Origin: Dietzia maris
GTDB taxonomy: Bacteria; Actinomycetota; Actinomycetes; Mycobacteriales; Mycobacteriaceae
NCBI RefSeq assembly: GCF_014144855.1
Contig: NZ_JAALDN010000086.1
Coordinates: forward strand, 1 to 44,274
DNA: 44,274 nucleotides
Reading direction: 5' to 3'
The translations under genes were made by a program, and so were the position numbers. This document shows positions 35,263 through 43,535 of this stretch, piece after piece; the first letter of the stretch is position 1, and the number at the start of each line of letters is the position of its first letter. The notes beneath the pieces are model-generated. The model made no database searches, was not told where the DNA came from, and saw only the letters and a program-made list of their open reading frames with translations.

Positions 35263-35511
35263 TCAGTCGCCGGACCGGAGGAGGTCCAGGACGGCCCGGG
35301 GGATCTCCCCGGTGGCCTCGCGCGGGGTCCACGGTTCACTCGGGACCCACTGGGATCCGCATCCGCGGCACGCGAACAGCGGCTCTCCCCGGCGTTCGAC
35401 CGGGGTCTCGTTCCAATTGCACAGGTCGCGGCAGGAGCGCACGCGCAGGGGTGCGAGGTCGGGGTCCGGGCGGCGTCGCGTGAGCGAGCGGAGGGAAGCG
35501 AAACCAGTCAT
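35263..35511 (-). CDS. Small zinc-ribbon-like protein
   Basis: The 82-residue protein has two cysteine pairs, SCRDLC near residues 27-32 and FACRGCGSQW near 48-57, arranged like a small zinc ribbon. The C-terminus is helical. No family or function is recognised. The ATG at 35511 is chosen because a -10-like TATCCT (minus strand 35527-35522) lies 10 nt upstream; a longer frame to 35661 is Pro/Arg-rich and unlikely. It is transcribed toward the acyl-CoA synthetase gene in the same direction, and divergently from the YchJ-family gene. Confidence 0.6.
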   Translation of the reverse strand: MTGFASLRSLTRRRPDPDLAPLRVRSCRDLCNWNETPVERRGEPLFACRGCGSQWVPSEPWTPREATGEIPRAVLDLLRSGD

Positions 35512-35609
35512 GTCACCAGCGAGGATAGACCGCCGGGAAGGCCGGGGGTAGGCGGGCGGCGTCCGGTGGCGGGGCTGGGCGGGTCGGTGGCCGCCCGGTG
35601 CGGCGGCGG

Positions 35610-35615
35610 TAGCCT
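35610..35615 (+). promoter_or_regulatory. -10 box for the YchJ-family gene
   Basis: TAGCCT, as upstream of pyrG and the DUF4178 operon, gives a predicted leader of about 30 nt. The ribosome site before the ATG at 35652 is weak (GGGGGAACGGAG). Confidence 0.35.
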
Positions 35616-35651
35616 GAGGGGATCGGATCGCAGGGGGAACGGAGTGGACCG

Positions 35652-36035
35652 ATGAGCGCATGCCCGTGTGGCAGTGGGGACGGGTTCGGGACGTGCTGCG
35701 GTCCGATCGTCGAGGACGGCCTACCCGCGCGCACGGCCGAGCGGCTGATGCGGTCGCGGTACACGGCGTTCGTGCTGGGGCACACGGACCATCTCTGGCG
35801 CACGTGGCATCCCCGGACCAGGCCGCCGACGGTCGAGGCCTCCGAGGTGGAGTGGACCGGGCTCACCGTCGTGGAGGTGGTCGCCGGAGGTGAGGGCGAC
35901 GACGACGGGGTGGTCGAGTTCGAAGCGCGGTACACCGGCCCGGAGGGCCCGACCGTGATGTGGGAACGGTCGCTGTTCGAGCGCAGGGGCGGGCGCTGGA
36001 CGTACCTGACGGGATCGGATCCCGCGGGCGACTAG
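35652..36035 (+). CDS. YchJ-family protein (SEC-C-like Cys motif plus NTF2-like domain)
   Basis: This 127-residue protein opens with a SEC-C-type metal motif, Cys4, Cys6, Cys15 and Cys16 in ACPCGSG...TCCGP. An NTF2-like alpha/beta domain follows, with AERLMRSRYTAFVLG and a Trp-rich HLWRTWHP segment. This is the UPF0225/YchJ architecture. The cysteines probably hold zinc; function is unknown. Its stop overlaps by 4 bp with the stop of the convergent lipoprotein gene. Confidence 0.88.
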   Translation: MSACPCGSGDGFGTCCGPIVEDGLPARTAERLMRSRYTAFVLGHTDHLWRTWHPRTRPPTVEASEVEWTGLTVVEVVAGGEGDDDGVVEFEARYTGPEGPTVMWERSLFERRGGRWTYLTGSDPAGD

Positions 36036-36571
36036 GACCGGGCGGGGTCGTCCGGCTGGCGGGTCACGATGAACGAACCGATCGTGCCGGGGGTGGTCAC
36101 ATCGATCCGGCCGATCCTGACACCGCGGGGCACCGTCCAGGCCACCATTCCCCGGATCTCCTCGCCGGGGGTGGCCAGGACCGAGGGGACCAGCGGGTCG
36201 TCGACGATTCCCGTGGGGTTCTGGATCCGCTCGAAGGGTCGTCCCGAGGGGTCGAAGGCGGAGAAGTCGGCCGGACCCAACTCGGGCTGCCCGGACGACT
36301 GCACGGCACGGACATCCACCACCAGCACGGCGTCCGAGTACGCGGAGGACTGCTCGATCCGCAGGTTCGACACGGTGACGGTGGCGTCCCACAGATCGCC
36401 CGAGACGGGGAACGGGCGGTCGAACTGCTGGGATGAGGGCAGCGGGCCGCTGGGCTCGGCGGTGGGGACGGGCACGGCGCGTTCGTCGTCGTCGCCGAGG
36501 AGCGACGGAGAGCAGGCACTGGTCAACACGGTCGCCGCCGTGACCACGGCGGCGAGGGCGGCGCGACGCAT
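36032..36571 (-). CDS. Secreted lipoprotein
   Basis: The 179-residue precursor has a short basic start, a hydrophobic stretch and a lipobox LTSAC, with Cys20 as the lipid-modified residue. A Pro/Ser-rich linker leads to a beta-rich domain of about 130 residues. That domain includes VTVSNLRIEQSSAYSDAVLVVDV and PGEEIRGMVAWTVPRGVRI, which looks like the immunoglobulin-like DUF4352-type fold; this assignment is tentative. The protein would sit on the outer face of the cytoplasmic membrane. An ATG at 36571 is preceded by AGGAG. It is 55 nt downstream of the TY-Chap-like gene on the same strand. Confidence 0.75.
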   Translation of the reverse strand: MRRAALAAVVTAATVLTSACSPSLLGDDDERAVPVPTAEPSGPLPSSQQFDRPFPVSGDLWDATVTVSNLRIEQSSAYSDAVLVVDVRAVQSSGQPELGPADFSAFDPSGRPFERIQNPTGIVDDPLVPSVLATPGEEIRGMVAWTVPRGVRIGRIDVTTPGTIGSFIVTRQPDDPARS

Positions 36572-36626
36572 AGGGGCGCTCCTGTGGCGGGATCGTGCGC
36601 CGGGCCGGTCCCGGCAGTCCCTGATC

Positions 36627-37616
36627 CTACGGCCCGTCGGGGTCGGGGTCATCGGAGGCTCGCAGGTCCCGCGAGTGTTTGCCCGCGACCCGGCGTACGA
36701 GGTCCGGGTAGACGTCATCGAGCTCCGCGGAGATCTCGGCCAGCTGGATCTTGAAGTTGACCGGCACGAACACCCGGTCGACGAACTCCGACTCGGCGGT
36801 GATCGCCTTGCCGTCGAAGACGTACCGGCACCACAAGGAGTCGCGGTTGAGGATCGCGACCTCGGTCTCCGCGGCGGCCGCGTCCTCCACCGCCGACACC
36901 AGCGGACTGCGGAACACGATGAGCGGCAGGGAACGGTGCGCGCGCACGAAGAGCAGGACGCACCCGGCGGGGACGGTGAAGACATCGTGCTCGTCGGCCC
37001 GGACGCGCCGCCGGTAGACCTCGGTGAGGGCGGCTTCCACCGCCCGGGTCGCCTGGTCCGGATCGGTGATCGGCTGCGGGCGGAAGTCGTCCTCGCCGCC
37101 CGCGGGGCTCCCGGCGTCGGACGGGTCCCCGTCCGGAGCCCCGGGCTCGACCGGACGCGCGCCGACGAGGTCATCCGGATCGGAGTCGGTGACATCGTGC
37201 AGGAACACCGGGTGTCGGATCCCGAACACCTGTTCCAGGGTCCCGGCGACGAGGTGGGACAGCTCGCGGGCCCGGTCCGTCGTCAGGCTGACACGGGGGC
37301 CGGCGGCGGGATCCGGTTCACGACCCGTGTCGGCGGCCTGCCATCCGAGGGCCGAGAGCTGCGCCAGTTGCGCGGGGCGCAGGGGGGTGGGGGTGTCCTC
37401 GGAACCGCCGCCGGAGACCTCGGCGTCGACCCGCCCGGAGGCGACGGCGGTGAACCGGATGTACGGCGTGTGCGCGGAGGGCGCACCGAGGACGGGTACC
37501 GCCAGGTCGAAGATCGCGCCGGGGACCAGGTCGCGCAGGAGATCGGCCAGGTGGGAGGCGAAACGGTCCCACCCGGCCGCGATCGACGCGTCCACGTCGA
37601 ACTCGAATGCCGGCAT
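36627..37616 (-). CDS. TY-Chap (YbjN/secretion chaperone-like) two-domain protein, tentative
   Basis: The 329-residue protein seems to have two similar alpha/beta domains. The first starts AGWDRFASHLADLLRDL and has a TPYIRFTAV strand. The second (about 200-320) has LPLIVFRSPLV, SLWCRYVFDG and FKIQLAEISAELDDVYPDLVRRVAGK. A Pro/Asp/Gly-rich linker (about 140-180) separates them. The patterns (Trp and Leu-rich helix, then PYIxF strand; acidic C-terminal end) resemble actinobacterial TY-Chap domains related to type III secretion chaperones and YbjN. No enzymatic motif is visible. TTGACT about 12 nt upstream of the start may be a -35 element. Confidence 0.6.
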   Translation of the reverse strand: MPAFEFDVDASIAAGWDRFASHLADLLRDLVPGAIFDLAVPVLGAPSAHTPYIRFTAVASGRVDAEVSGGGSEDTPTPLRPAQLAQLSALGWQAADTGREPDPAAGPRVSLTTDRARELSHLVAGTLEQVFGIRHPVFLHDVTDSDPDDLVGARPVEPGAPDGDPSDAGSPAGGEDDFRPQPITDPDQATRAVEAALTEVYRRRVRADEHDVFTVPAGCVLLFVRAHRSLPLIVFRSPLVSAVEDAAAAETEVAILNRDSLWCRYVFDGKAITAESEFVDRVFVPVNFKIQLAEISAELDDVYPDLVRRVAGKHSRDLRASDDPDPDGP

Positions 37617-37695
37617 GCAAGGCAGTCAACCACCGAGCCACCGTCTCCGTGAGCGGTTCGACAGGGTCCGGCGCACGGGTCCCGGCGCGCGCCGA

Positions 37696-38511
37696 TCAGT
37701 TCCCGGTCGGCGGATGCCCTGCCTGATAGTCCGACCAGTACTCGTCGGAGCCGTCGAACCCGACCCTGATGCCGCCGCGGTGCTCGATGATCTCCGGTTG
37801 GATCGGCGCGATGGTCCGGGACGCGGCCAGTGCGGAGTCGACGTCCGCGAACTCGGCGAGGTGGCGTAGCTGGGTCCAGGTGGGCGGCAGCAGCATCGAG
37901 TGGCCGGTACGGAAGTCCGCCAGCAGGTCCACGGGGCGGGCCCACATGGTCAGGTCCACCTCGGTGGTCAGGTCGTCCGGCTCCTGCCCGCCCGGCAGTG
38001 CGGCGAGGAAGAACCGGGTGTCGTACCGGCGCTTCTCGACCTCGGGAGTGATCCAGTGGTCGAACGGACGGAGACGGCCGGCGGCCAGCGAGAGCTCCTC
38101 CCGCTCCAGGAAGCCGCTGAACGACAATTCGTGGGCTTCGAGCTCGGCCCGGGCCGAGTGGTACCTGCCGGCATCCGAGACCGCGGCTCCGTCGAGGTGA
38201 TCCGCCAACAGGACACCGCACTCCTCGAACGTCTCCCGGGCGGCGGCGCAGACCAGCCGGCGGGCCCGCGGCTCGTCGCACCCGAGGCGCTCGGCCCACC
38301 AGGTGGGGGCCGGGCCCGTCCACGCGAGGTCGGGGTCGTCGTCGGCGGCGTCCACCCCTCCACCCGGGAAGACGGTCATCCCACCGGCGAACGCCATACC
38401 CTTGACGCGGCGGGCGACGAACACCTCCGGGCCGGCGGTGGAATCGCGGATCACCATCACGGTGGAGGCGTCCTTGACGGGGCGGGCGGTGCTCTGGTCA
38501 ACCTCGGTCAT
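37696..38511 (-). CDS. Nudix hydrolase, NUDT19-like
   Basis: The 271-residue protein has the N-terminal Nudix strand VFVARRVKGMAFAGGMTVFPGGGVD and a box ending AARETFEECGVLL after a long insertion of about 35 residues. That split Nudix arrangement is typical of NUDT19/RP2-like proteins, which act on CoA derivatives or nucleotides. Glu and Gly positions of the box are intact. ATG at 38511 lies 4 nt after the TetR stop, so the two genes are one operon; an in-frame ATG-like start at 38547 would overlap the TetR gene. Confidence 0.85.
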   Translation of the reverse strand: MTEVDQSTARPVKDASTVMVIRDSTAGPEVFVARRVKGMAFAGGMTVFPGGGVDAADDDPDLAWTGPAPTWWAERLGCDEPRARRLVCAAARETFEECGVLLADHLDGAAVSDAGRYHSARAELEAHELSFSGFLEREELSLAAGRLRPFDHWITPEVEKRRYDTRFFLAALPGGQEPDDLTTEVDLTMWARPVDLLADFRTGHSMLLPPTWTQLRHLAEFADVDSALAASRTIAPIQPEIIEHRGGIRVGFDGSDEYWSDYQAGHPPTGN

Positions 38512-38515
38512 GCTG

Positions 38516-39184
38516 TCAGTCTCGCCCGACGCGGTGGCGCGCCGCACACCGGGGTGGGTGTGGTCGGTCGGAACCCGTGGCGGCCGGAGGCAGGACGCCG
38601 TAGAGCACGTGGCGGACCTGCTCGGTGACAGTCCCGCGGCTGTCGCTGACGGGGGAGCGCTCCACCCCGCACCGCACGATGGTCATGTAGAGCACGTCGA
38701 ACACGGTCTGGGCCGGACCGGCGAGGTCGTCCGCGGTCGCGGAGGTGCCCGAGTGACCTGCGAGGACGCCGGCGATGAGGTCGCGAAGCTCTCCGAGGAT
38801 GCGTTGCGCCTCCGCGCGGTGCGGCCCGGGCTCCCCGAACAGCGTCTCGCGGTGGTACGCCGCGATGTTCTCCGGCTGCCTGTCGAGCGCCACCAGGAGA
38901 GGTTCGCACAGGGTGACGAGATCGTTCACCGGGTCGCCGGTGGCCGGGACGGTCTCGACCATCGCGCGGAACTCGTCGTTGGCGACCATGCACAACAGTT
39001 CGCCCTTGGACTGCGCGTACCGGAACAGCGTCCCCGTCCCGACCTCGGCCAGATCGGCGACCTCCTGGGTGGTCACCGAGGAGTAGCCGCGACGGGTGAA
39101 CAGGTCGCGGGCGGCCGCGTGGATGCGCCGCTGCTTGTCGGCCTTGTTCAACTCCCGGCGGCCGGGTTCGCGGGTGGGGGTCAC
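38516..39184 (-). CDS. TetR-family transcriptional regulator
   Basis: The 222-residue protein has an N-terminal TetR helix-turn-helix: AARDLFTRRGYSSVTTQEVADLAEVGTGTLFRYAQSKGELL, about residues 25-66. A helical ligand-binding domain follows. Its Pro/Arg/His-rich end is typical of a disordered tail. GTG at 39184 overlaps the stop of the DUF3817 gene (GTGA). The operon position between a DUF3817 membrane protein and a Nudix hydrolase suggests it controls this operon; the operator and ligand are unknown. Confidence 0.88.
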   Translation of the reverse strand: MTPTREPGRRELNKADKQRRIHAAARDLFTRRGYSSVTTQEVADLAEVGTGTLFRYAQSKGELLCMVANDEFRAMVETVPATGDPVNDLVTLCEPLLVALDRQPENIAAYHRETLFGEPGPHRAEAQRILGELRDLIAGVLAGHSGTSATADDLAGPAQTVFDVLYMTIVRCGVERSPVSDSRGTVTEQVRHVLYGVLPPAATGSDRPHPPRCAARHRVGRD

Positions 39185-39639
39185 GAGAACCACTCGGTCG
39201 GCGGGCCGGCCATCAGCAACAGCGAGAACACGATCGCCACCACGACGAGCGTCGCCACCAACGCGAGGGCGGGCGACCGCACCGCGAAGGCCAGAACGCG
39301 CTCCGGGAGCGTACGCGGGGCGTCGCCCTCCGGGCCGACCCGCCACGGGCCGTCGAGCAGTCCACGACGCTCCACCGACCGCTCGAACGGGACGGTCGCA
39401 TAGGGGATCACGGCGGAGGCCAGACCGAGGACACCGGTCCCTGCGGTCCACCGCTTGTCGGTCCATACCGCGACGGTGGCCACCGCGTAGCAGAGGAACA
39501 CGAACCCGTGGACGCTGCCGCCGACCATGGTCGCCCAGTCGAATCCCAAGCCGTACTTGCCGATCATGCCCAGGATCAGGAGCGTCCAGGTGACCACCTC
39601 CGCGAGCGCGAGTCTCTTGTACAGGATGCGGGGGGTCAC
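39181..39639 (-). CDS. DUF3817 integral membrane protein
   Basis: This 152-residue protein begins ILYKRLALAEVVTWTLLILGMIGKYG and has about four hydrophobic helices (roughly 12-32, 45-63, 70-90 and 120-145), with a conserved-looking GGSVHGFVFLCYA segment. These fit DUF3817. GTG at 39639 follows GGAGGA by 5 nt, which settles the start over an upstream ATG. First gene of an operon with the TetR and Nudix genes. No function known. Confidence 0.82.
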   Translation of the reverse strand: MTPRILYKRLALAEVVTWTLLILGMIGKYGLGFDWATMVGGSVHGFVFLCYAVATVAVWTDKRWTAGTGVLGLASAVIPYATVPFERSVERRGLLDGPWRVGPEGDAPRTLPERVLAFAVRSPALALVATLVVVAIVFSLLLMAGPPTEWFS

Positions 39640-39724
39640 AACTGTCCTCCATCGATCGGGTCGGGGTTCGTCGCACATGCTACGGACCCGGGCCGCGCGG
39701 GTAGGTTCCAGGTCGGGGGCGGGT

Positions 39725-42271
39725 TCACCCGTGGAGGGCGAGTGAGGCGAAACGCACCTCGCCCGCCTCGTCGCAGGCCGCCAGGTCCACCACACCCTCG
39801 ATCGCCCAACCGTGGTCGCCCTCCGGGTCGTCGAGCACCTGCCGGACCCGCCACGTATTGGTCTCCACGCCGGGGCCCGACTCGGTGACCGTGAACAGCG
39901 CCGGGCCACGGGCCGCCGGACCGGTTCCGATGGCGTCGTACTCGTCCCAGTAGGCGTCGATCTCCGAGTCCCAGTCGGGGTGGTCGGGCACGTCGGCGTC
40001 AAGTTCCGCCAACCGCTCGATGTCGTCGCGCGAGAGCAGTTCGACGCGGCGGAACATCGCGTTGCGCACCATCACGCGGAACGCGCGCCTGTTCGCGGTG
40101 ACGGGCCTGGTGTTCCCGGCGGACTCACCGAACGCGAGCTCCGCGACCTGGGCGGACGACACATCCGGGTCGGTGAGGAGCTCCCACTCGTCCAGCAGGC
40201 TCGAGTCCACCTGTCGGACCAGTTCGCCCAGCCACTCGACCAGGTCCTCGAACTCCTCGGAGCGTCGGTCGGCGGGGACGGTCTGGCGCAGTGCCCGGTA
40301 GGCGTCGGTGAGGTAGCGCAGGACGGCTCCCTCGGAGCGGCCGAGCCCGTAGGCCGAGACGAGGTCCGAGAACGTCATGCCCCGTTCGACCATCTCCCGG
40401 ATGACCGATTTCGGTGACGGTTCGATCCCGGCGACCCACGGATGCCCTGCGCGGTAGGCGTCGTAGGCGTCGGCGATGAGGTCCCCGAGCGGCTTGGGCC
40501 ACGAGATGTCCTCGACCAACTCCATGCGCTCGGAGTACTCGACCCCGTCGGCCTTGAGCGCCCCGATCGCCTCCCCACGGGCCTGGCGCTGCTGGGCGTA
40601 CAGGATCGGCCGGGGATCGTCGAGCACGGCCTCGATCACCGAGACCAGGTCCAGCTCGGGGGTGGGGGACTCCGGGTCGAGCACCTCCATCGCAGCGATC
40701 GCGAACGGCGCCAGCGGCTGGTTCAGCGCGAAATCCCGTTGGAGGTCCACCGTCAGCCGGACGTGCCGCCCGTCGCCGTCGGGCTCCGGGAGCCGTTCCA
40801 CGATCCCGGCGGCCTCCAGTCCGCGGAACAGCTCGATCGCGCGGAGCACGTGCCGACGTACCCGCGCGCGGGTCTCGTGCGAGGACAACAGCAGGTGCCG
40901 CATGTGGTCGTAGCAACTGCCGGGTCGGGAGATGATGTTGAGCAGCATCGAGTTGCTCACCTCGAAGCGACTGGTCAGTTGCTCCGGCTGCGCGCCGACG
41001 AGCTTGTCGAAGGTCGACCGGGACCAGTTGACGAACCCCTCGGGGGGCTTCTTCTTGCCCGCCTTGGCCTTCTTCTTGGGGTTGGCGGCGGCCTTCGCGG
41101 CGGCCTTGGCGTTCTCGATCTCGTGCTCGGGGGCGAGCACCACCACGAACCCCTCGGTGTCGAACCCGGCCCGACCGGCACGGCCCGCGATCTGGTGGAA
41201 CTCGCGGGCCTTGAGGACCCGCTGACGACGGCCGTCGAACTTGGTCAGGCCGGTGAACAGCACGGTCCGGATGGGCACGTTGATCCCGACGCCGAGGGTG
41301 TCCGTACCGCAGATGACGGTGAGCAGGCCGTCCTGCGCCAGCCGCTCCACCAGCCGCCGGTATTTGGGGAGCATGCCCGCGTGGTGGACGCCGATCCCGT
41401 GGAGCAGGAGTTTGCGCAGGGTGCGGCCGAACGCGGTGCTGAACCGGAACCCGCCGATCTCCTCGGAGACCGCGGCCTTGCGCTCCTTGGTCGCCACCGA
41501 GAGCGAGGTCAACGCCTGGGCCTGTTCGAGTGCGGCGGCCTGGGTGAAGTGGACGATGTAGACGGGGGCCTTGCCGTCACGGAGGAGCAGTTCCACCGTC
41601 TCGTGGACGCCGCTGAGCTCGTACTCGAACGACAGGGGGACGGGGCGTTCGGTGCCGCCGATGTGCACGCACTCCCGACCCGTGCGCCGACGCAGGTCCT
41701 CCCGCAACCAGTCGACGTCCCCGAGGGTCGCGGACATGAGCAGAAACTGCGTGTCGGGCAGTTCGATGAGCGGCACCTGCCAGGCCCACCCGCGGTCCGG
41801 CTCGGAGTAGTAGTGGAACTCGTCCATCACCACCTGGCCGATGTCGGCGGCCGACCCCTCTCGCAGGGCGATGTTGGCGACGATCTCGGCGGTGGCGCAG
41901 ACGATGGGGGCGTCGGCGTTGACCGAGGCGTCGCCGGTGAGCATGCCCACGTTCTCGGCGCCGAAGACCTCGCACAGGGCGAAGAACTTCTCGCTGACGA
42001 GCGCCTTGATGGGGGCGGTGTAGTAGCTGCGGACACCTCGTGCCATCGCCGAGAAGTGGGCCCCCAGTGCCACGAGGGACTTGCCGGAGCCTGTGGGGGT
42101 GGCCAGGATCACGTGGCTGCCGGCGGCGATCTCGAGGACGGCTTCCTCCTGCGCCGGGTACGGCGTCAGCCCCCGGTCGGCGGCCCACGCCACGAACGCG
42201 TCGAACACCGCCTCGTCGTGCAGGTCGGCGGGGACGTCGTCGAGGTCGGCGAGGAGGTGGGGCAGATGCAC
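39725..42271 (-). CDS. DEAD/DEAH-box helicase with C-terminal DUF3516
   Basis: The 848-residue superfamily 2 helicase has Walker A ATPTGSGKS (57-65), DEFH box (151-154), SATLGD (181-186) and the HQIAGRAGRAG motif VI (360-370). This is the Ski2/HelY style, but shorter than HelY. Residues 390-409 are an Ala/Lys-rich insertion. The region after about 450 matches the arrangement of DUF3516 helicases of actinobacteria. Substrate (RNA or DNA) is unknown. GTG at 42271 lies 7 nt after a -10-like TAGGCT (42284-42279 minus), suggesting a leaderless mRNA although the PAC2 gene is only 27 nt upstream. Confidence 0.9.
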   Translation of the reverse strand: MHLPHLLADLDDVPADLHDEAVFDAFVAWAADRGLTPYPAQEEAVLEIAAGSHVILATPTGSGKSLVALGAHFSAMARGVRSYYTAPIKALVSEKFFALCEVFGAENVGMLTGDASVNADAPIVCATAEIVANIALREGSAADIGQVVMDEFHYYSEPDRGWAWQVPLIELPDTQFLLMSATLGDVDWLREDLRRRTGRECVHIGGTERPVPLSFEYELSGVHETVELLLRDGKAPVYIVHFTQAAALEQAQALTSLSVATKERKAAVSEEIGGFRFSTAFGRTLRKLLLHGIGVHHAGMLPKYRRLVERLAQDGLLTVICGTDTLGVGINVPIRTVLFTGLTKFDGRRQRVLKAREFHQIAGRAGRAGFDTEGFVVVLAPEHEIENAKAAAKAAANPKKKAKAGKKKPPEGFVNWSRSTFDKLVGAQPEQLTSRFEVSNSMLLNIISRPGSCYDHMRHLLLSSHETRARVRRHVLRAIELFRGLEAAGIVERLPEPDGDGRHVRLTVDLQRDFALNQPLAPFAIAAMEVLDPESPTPELDLVSVIEAVLDDPRPILYAQQRQARGEAIGALKADGVEYSERMELVEDISWPKPLGDLIADAYDAYRAGHPWVAGIEPSPKSVIREMVERGMTFSDLVSAYGLGRSEGAVLRYLTDAYRALRQTVPADRRSEEFEDLVEWLGELVRQVDSSLLDEWELLTDPDVSSAQVAELAFGESAGNTRPVTANRRAFRVMVRNAMFRRVELLSRDDIERLAELDADVPDHPDWDSEIDAYWDEYDAIGTGPAARGPALFTVTESGPGVETNTWRVRQVLDDPEGDHGWAIEGVVDLAACDEAGEVRFASLALHG

Positions 42272-42278
42272 CGGTCCG

Positions 42279-42284
42279 AGCCTA
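42279..42284 (-). promoter_or_regulatory. -10 box of a leaderless promoter for the helicase gene
   Basis: TAGGCT on the minus strand sits in the 27-nt gap between the PAC2 and helicase genes and ends 7 nt before the GTG start. Confidence 0.4.
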
Positions 42285-42298
42285 GTCGCCGGGGTCGG

Positions 42299-43249
42299 TC
42301 AGCCGTTCATCTCCGGGCCCCGGCCCGACCCGTCGTCCTCGGCCTGCTGGGCCAGGAACCGCTCGAACTCGGCACCGATCTCGTCGCCGGAGGGCAACGG
42401 CTTGCCGCCGGGGTTGAGTGAATCGGAGCCCAGCCGCGTCTCCATGAACTGGTCGTACTGCTTCTCCATGAGCTCGACGGCGGTGAGGACCTCGTGGTTG
42501 TTCTCGATCTGCGCGTTGACCTGCGCGGTGAACTCCTCGGCGGCCTTCTCCAGTCCGGTGGTCGGCAGCTCGAGGTCCGCGAGCCGCGAGACGTTGTCGA
42601 CGAGGTTGAGCACCGCCGCGGGGTACGCGGTCTGGGACAGGTACTGGGGGACGTGCACGGTGAAGCCCGCGGACGGGATCCCGTGCTCGGCCATCCGCAG
42701 CTCGAGCAGTGAGGTCACGTTGCCGGGCACGGAGAACTCGCCGGGCCAGGCGGTGAACCCCTGGATGAGGTCCACATCACTGGCGTGGGCGCTGGAGTTG
42801 GTCGGCCGGGTGTGCGGCACGCCCAGCGGCATTGCCCCGAGTCCGATCGACATGCGGACGCCGAAGGTGGCGGCCAGATCGATCACGGAGTTGGTGAAAC
42901 CGTCCCACTTCAGGTCGGGTTCGAGGCCCGAGAGCAACAGGAACGACGTGCCGTCGGTGGCCTTGACGGCGTGCAGTTGGATCGTCGGCTGGTCGTACTC
43001 GGAGAACCGATCGAACGAGTATTTCAGGTGGGGGCGGCGGGACCGGTAGTCCACCAGCTCGTCGACGTCGAACTCGACGATCAGCTGCGAGTCCAGGGTT
43101 TCGCGGAGGTGTTCGGCCACGCCCTGGATCGCCTGGCCGGCATCCGAGAACCCCTCGAGTCCGTGCACGAGGACCGGCCCGCGGCCGTCCTCAGAACGCA
43201 GGTCGGGAACGGGTTCGATCATTCGGTACAGATCGCTGTGCCTGGCCAT
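42299..43249 (-). CDS. PAC2-family protein (proteasome assembly chaperone-like, Rv2125-like)
   Basis: The 316-residue protein has the PAC2 hallmark GPVLVHGLEGFSDAGQAIQGVAEHL near residues 25-45, then VEFDVDELVDYRSRRP and a central LSGLEPDLKWDGFTNSVID. The last ~80 residues are helical and charged. Eukaryotic PAC2 helps assemble proteasome alpha rings; actinobacteria have proteasomes, so a related role is plausible but unproven. ATG at 43249 has GAGGAG 6 nt upstream. The frame runs open to 43633 but the extra part is Arg/Pro-rich and overlaps the divergent gene region. Confidence 0.87.
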   Translation of the reverse strand: MARHSDLYRMIEPVPDLRSEDGRGPVLVHGLEGFSDAGQAIQGVAEHLRETLDSQLIVEFDVDELVDYRSRRPHLKYSFDRFSEYDQPTIQLHAVKATDGTSFLLLSGLEPDLKWDGFTNSVIDLAATFGVRMSIGLGAMPLGVPHTRPTNSSAHASDVDLIQGFTAWPGEFSVPGNVTSLLELRMAEHGIPSAGFTVHVPQYLSQTAYPAAVLNLVDNVSRLADLELPTTGLEKAAEEFTAQVNAQIENNHEVLTAVELMEKQYDQFMETRLGSDSLNPGGKPLPSGDEIGAEFERFLAQQAEDDGSGRGPEMNG

Positions 43250-43535
43250 GTCGACTCCTCTCGTCACCACACCCCGTCCGTCGGGAGTACGGGGTCGCCC
43301 GGTCGTCCATCCGGGACGGGGTTCACAACTGTGACAACGACACCGCGCCCGGGTTGATTCCCCGGTGGCGGTGCCCCTGCCGTTCCCCACAGGTCGTCCC
43401 CCTCTCCACAGGCGGGGCGCGACAGGACGCCCGCAGGCCTCCGGTGGCCGACCACGTGCCCGATGGTGAGACCGGTGCACGGCACCTGCGGGCCGGGACC
43501 CGGGCGGGGCCCAGGACGCGCGAGACAGGAGACGG
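43250..43535. other. Divergent intergenic region between PAC2 and DUF4192 genes
   Basis: This 286-nt region contains no credible gene. It holds a TCACA-AC-TGTGA palindrome at 43323-43334 next to TTGTCA/TTGTGA -35-like hexamers on the minus strand. It also has two direct CCACAGG copies (43387-43393 and 43406-43412). Both outward genes have Shine-Dalgarno sites (GAGGAG for PAC2, AGGAGA for DUF4192), so promoters with leaders are expected here. Confidence 0.5.

Noticed and set aside
35512-35661. 50-residue N-terminal extension of the zinc-ribbon-like protein
   Set aside because: It is Pro/Arg-rich low complexity and covers the promoter region of the divergent YchJ gene; the ATG at 35511 is better placed.
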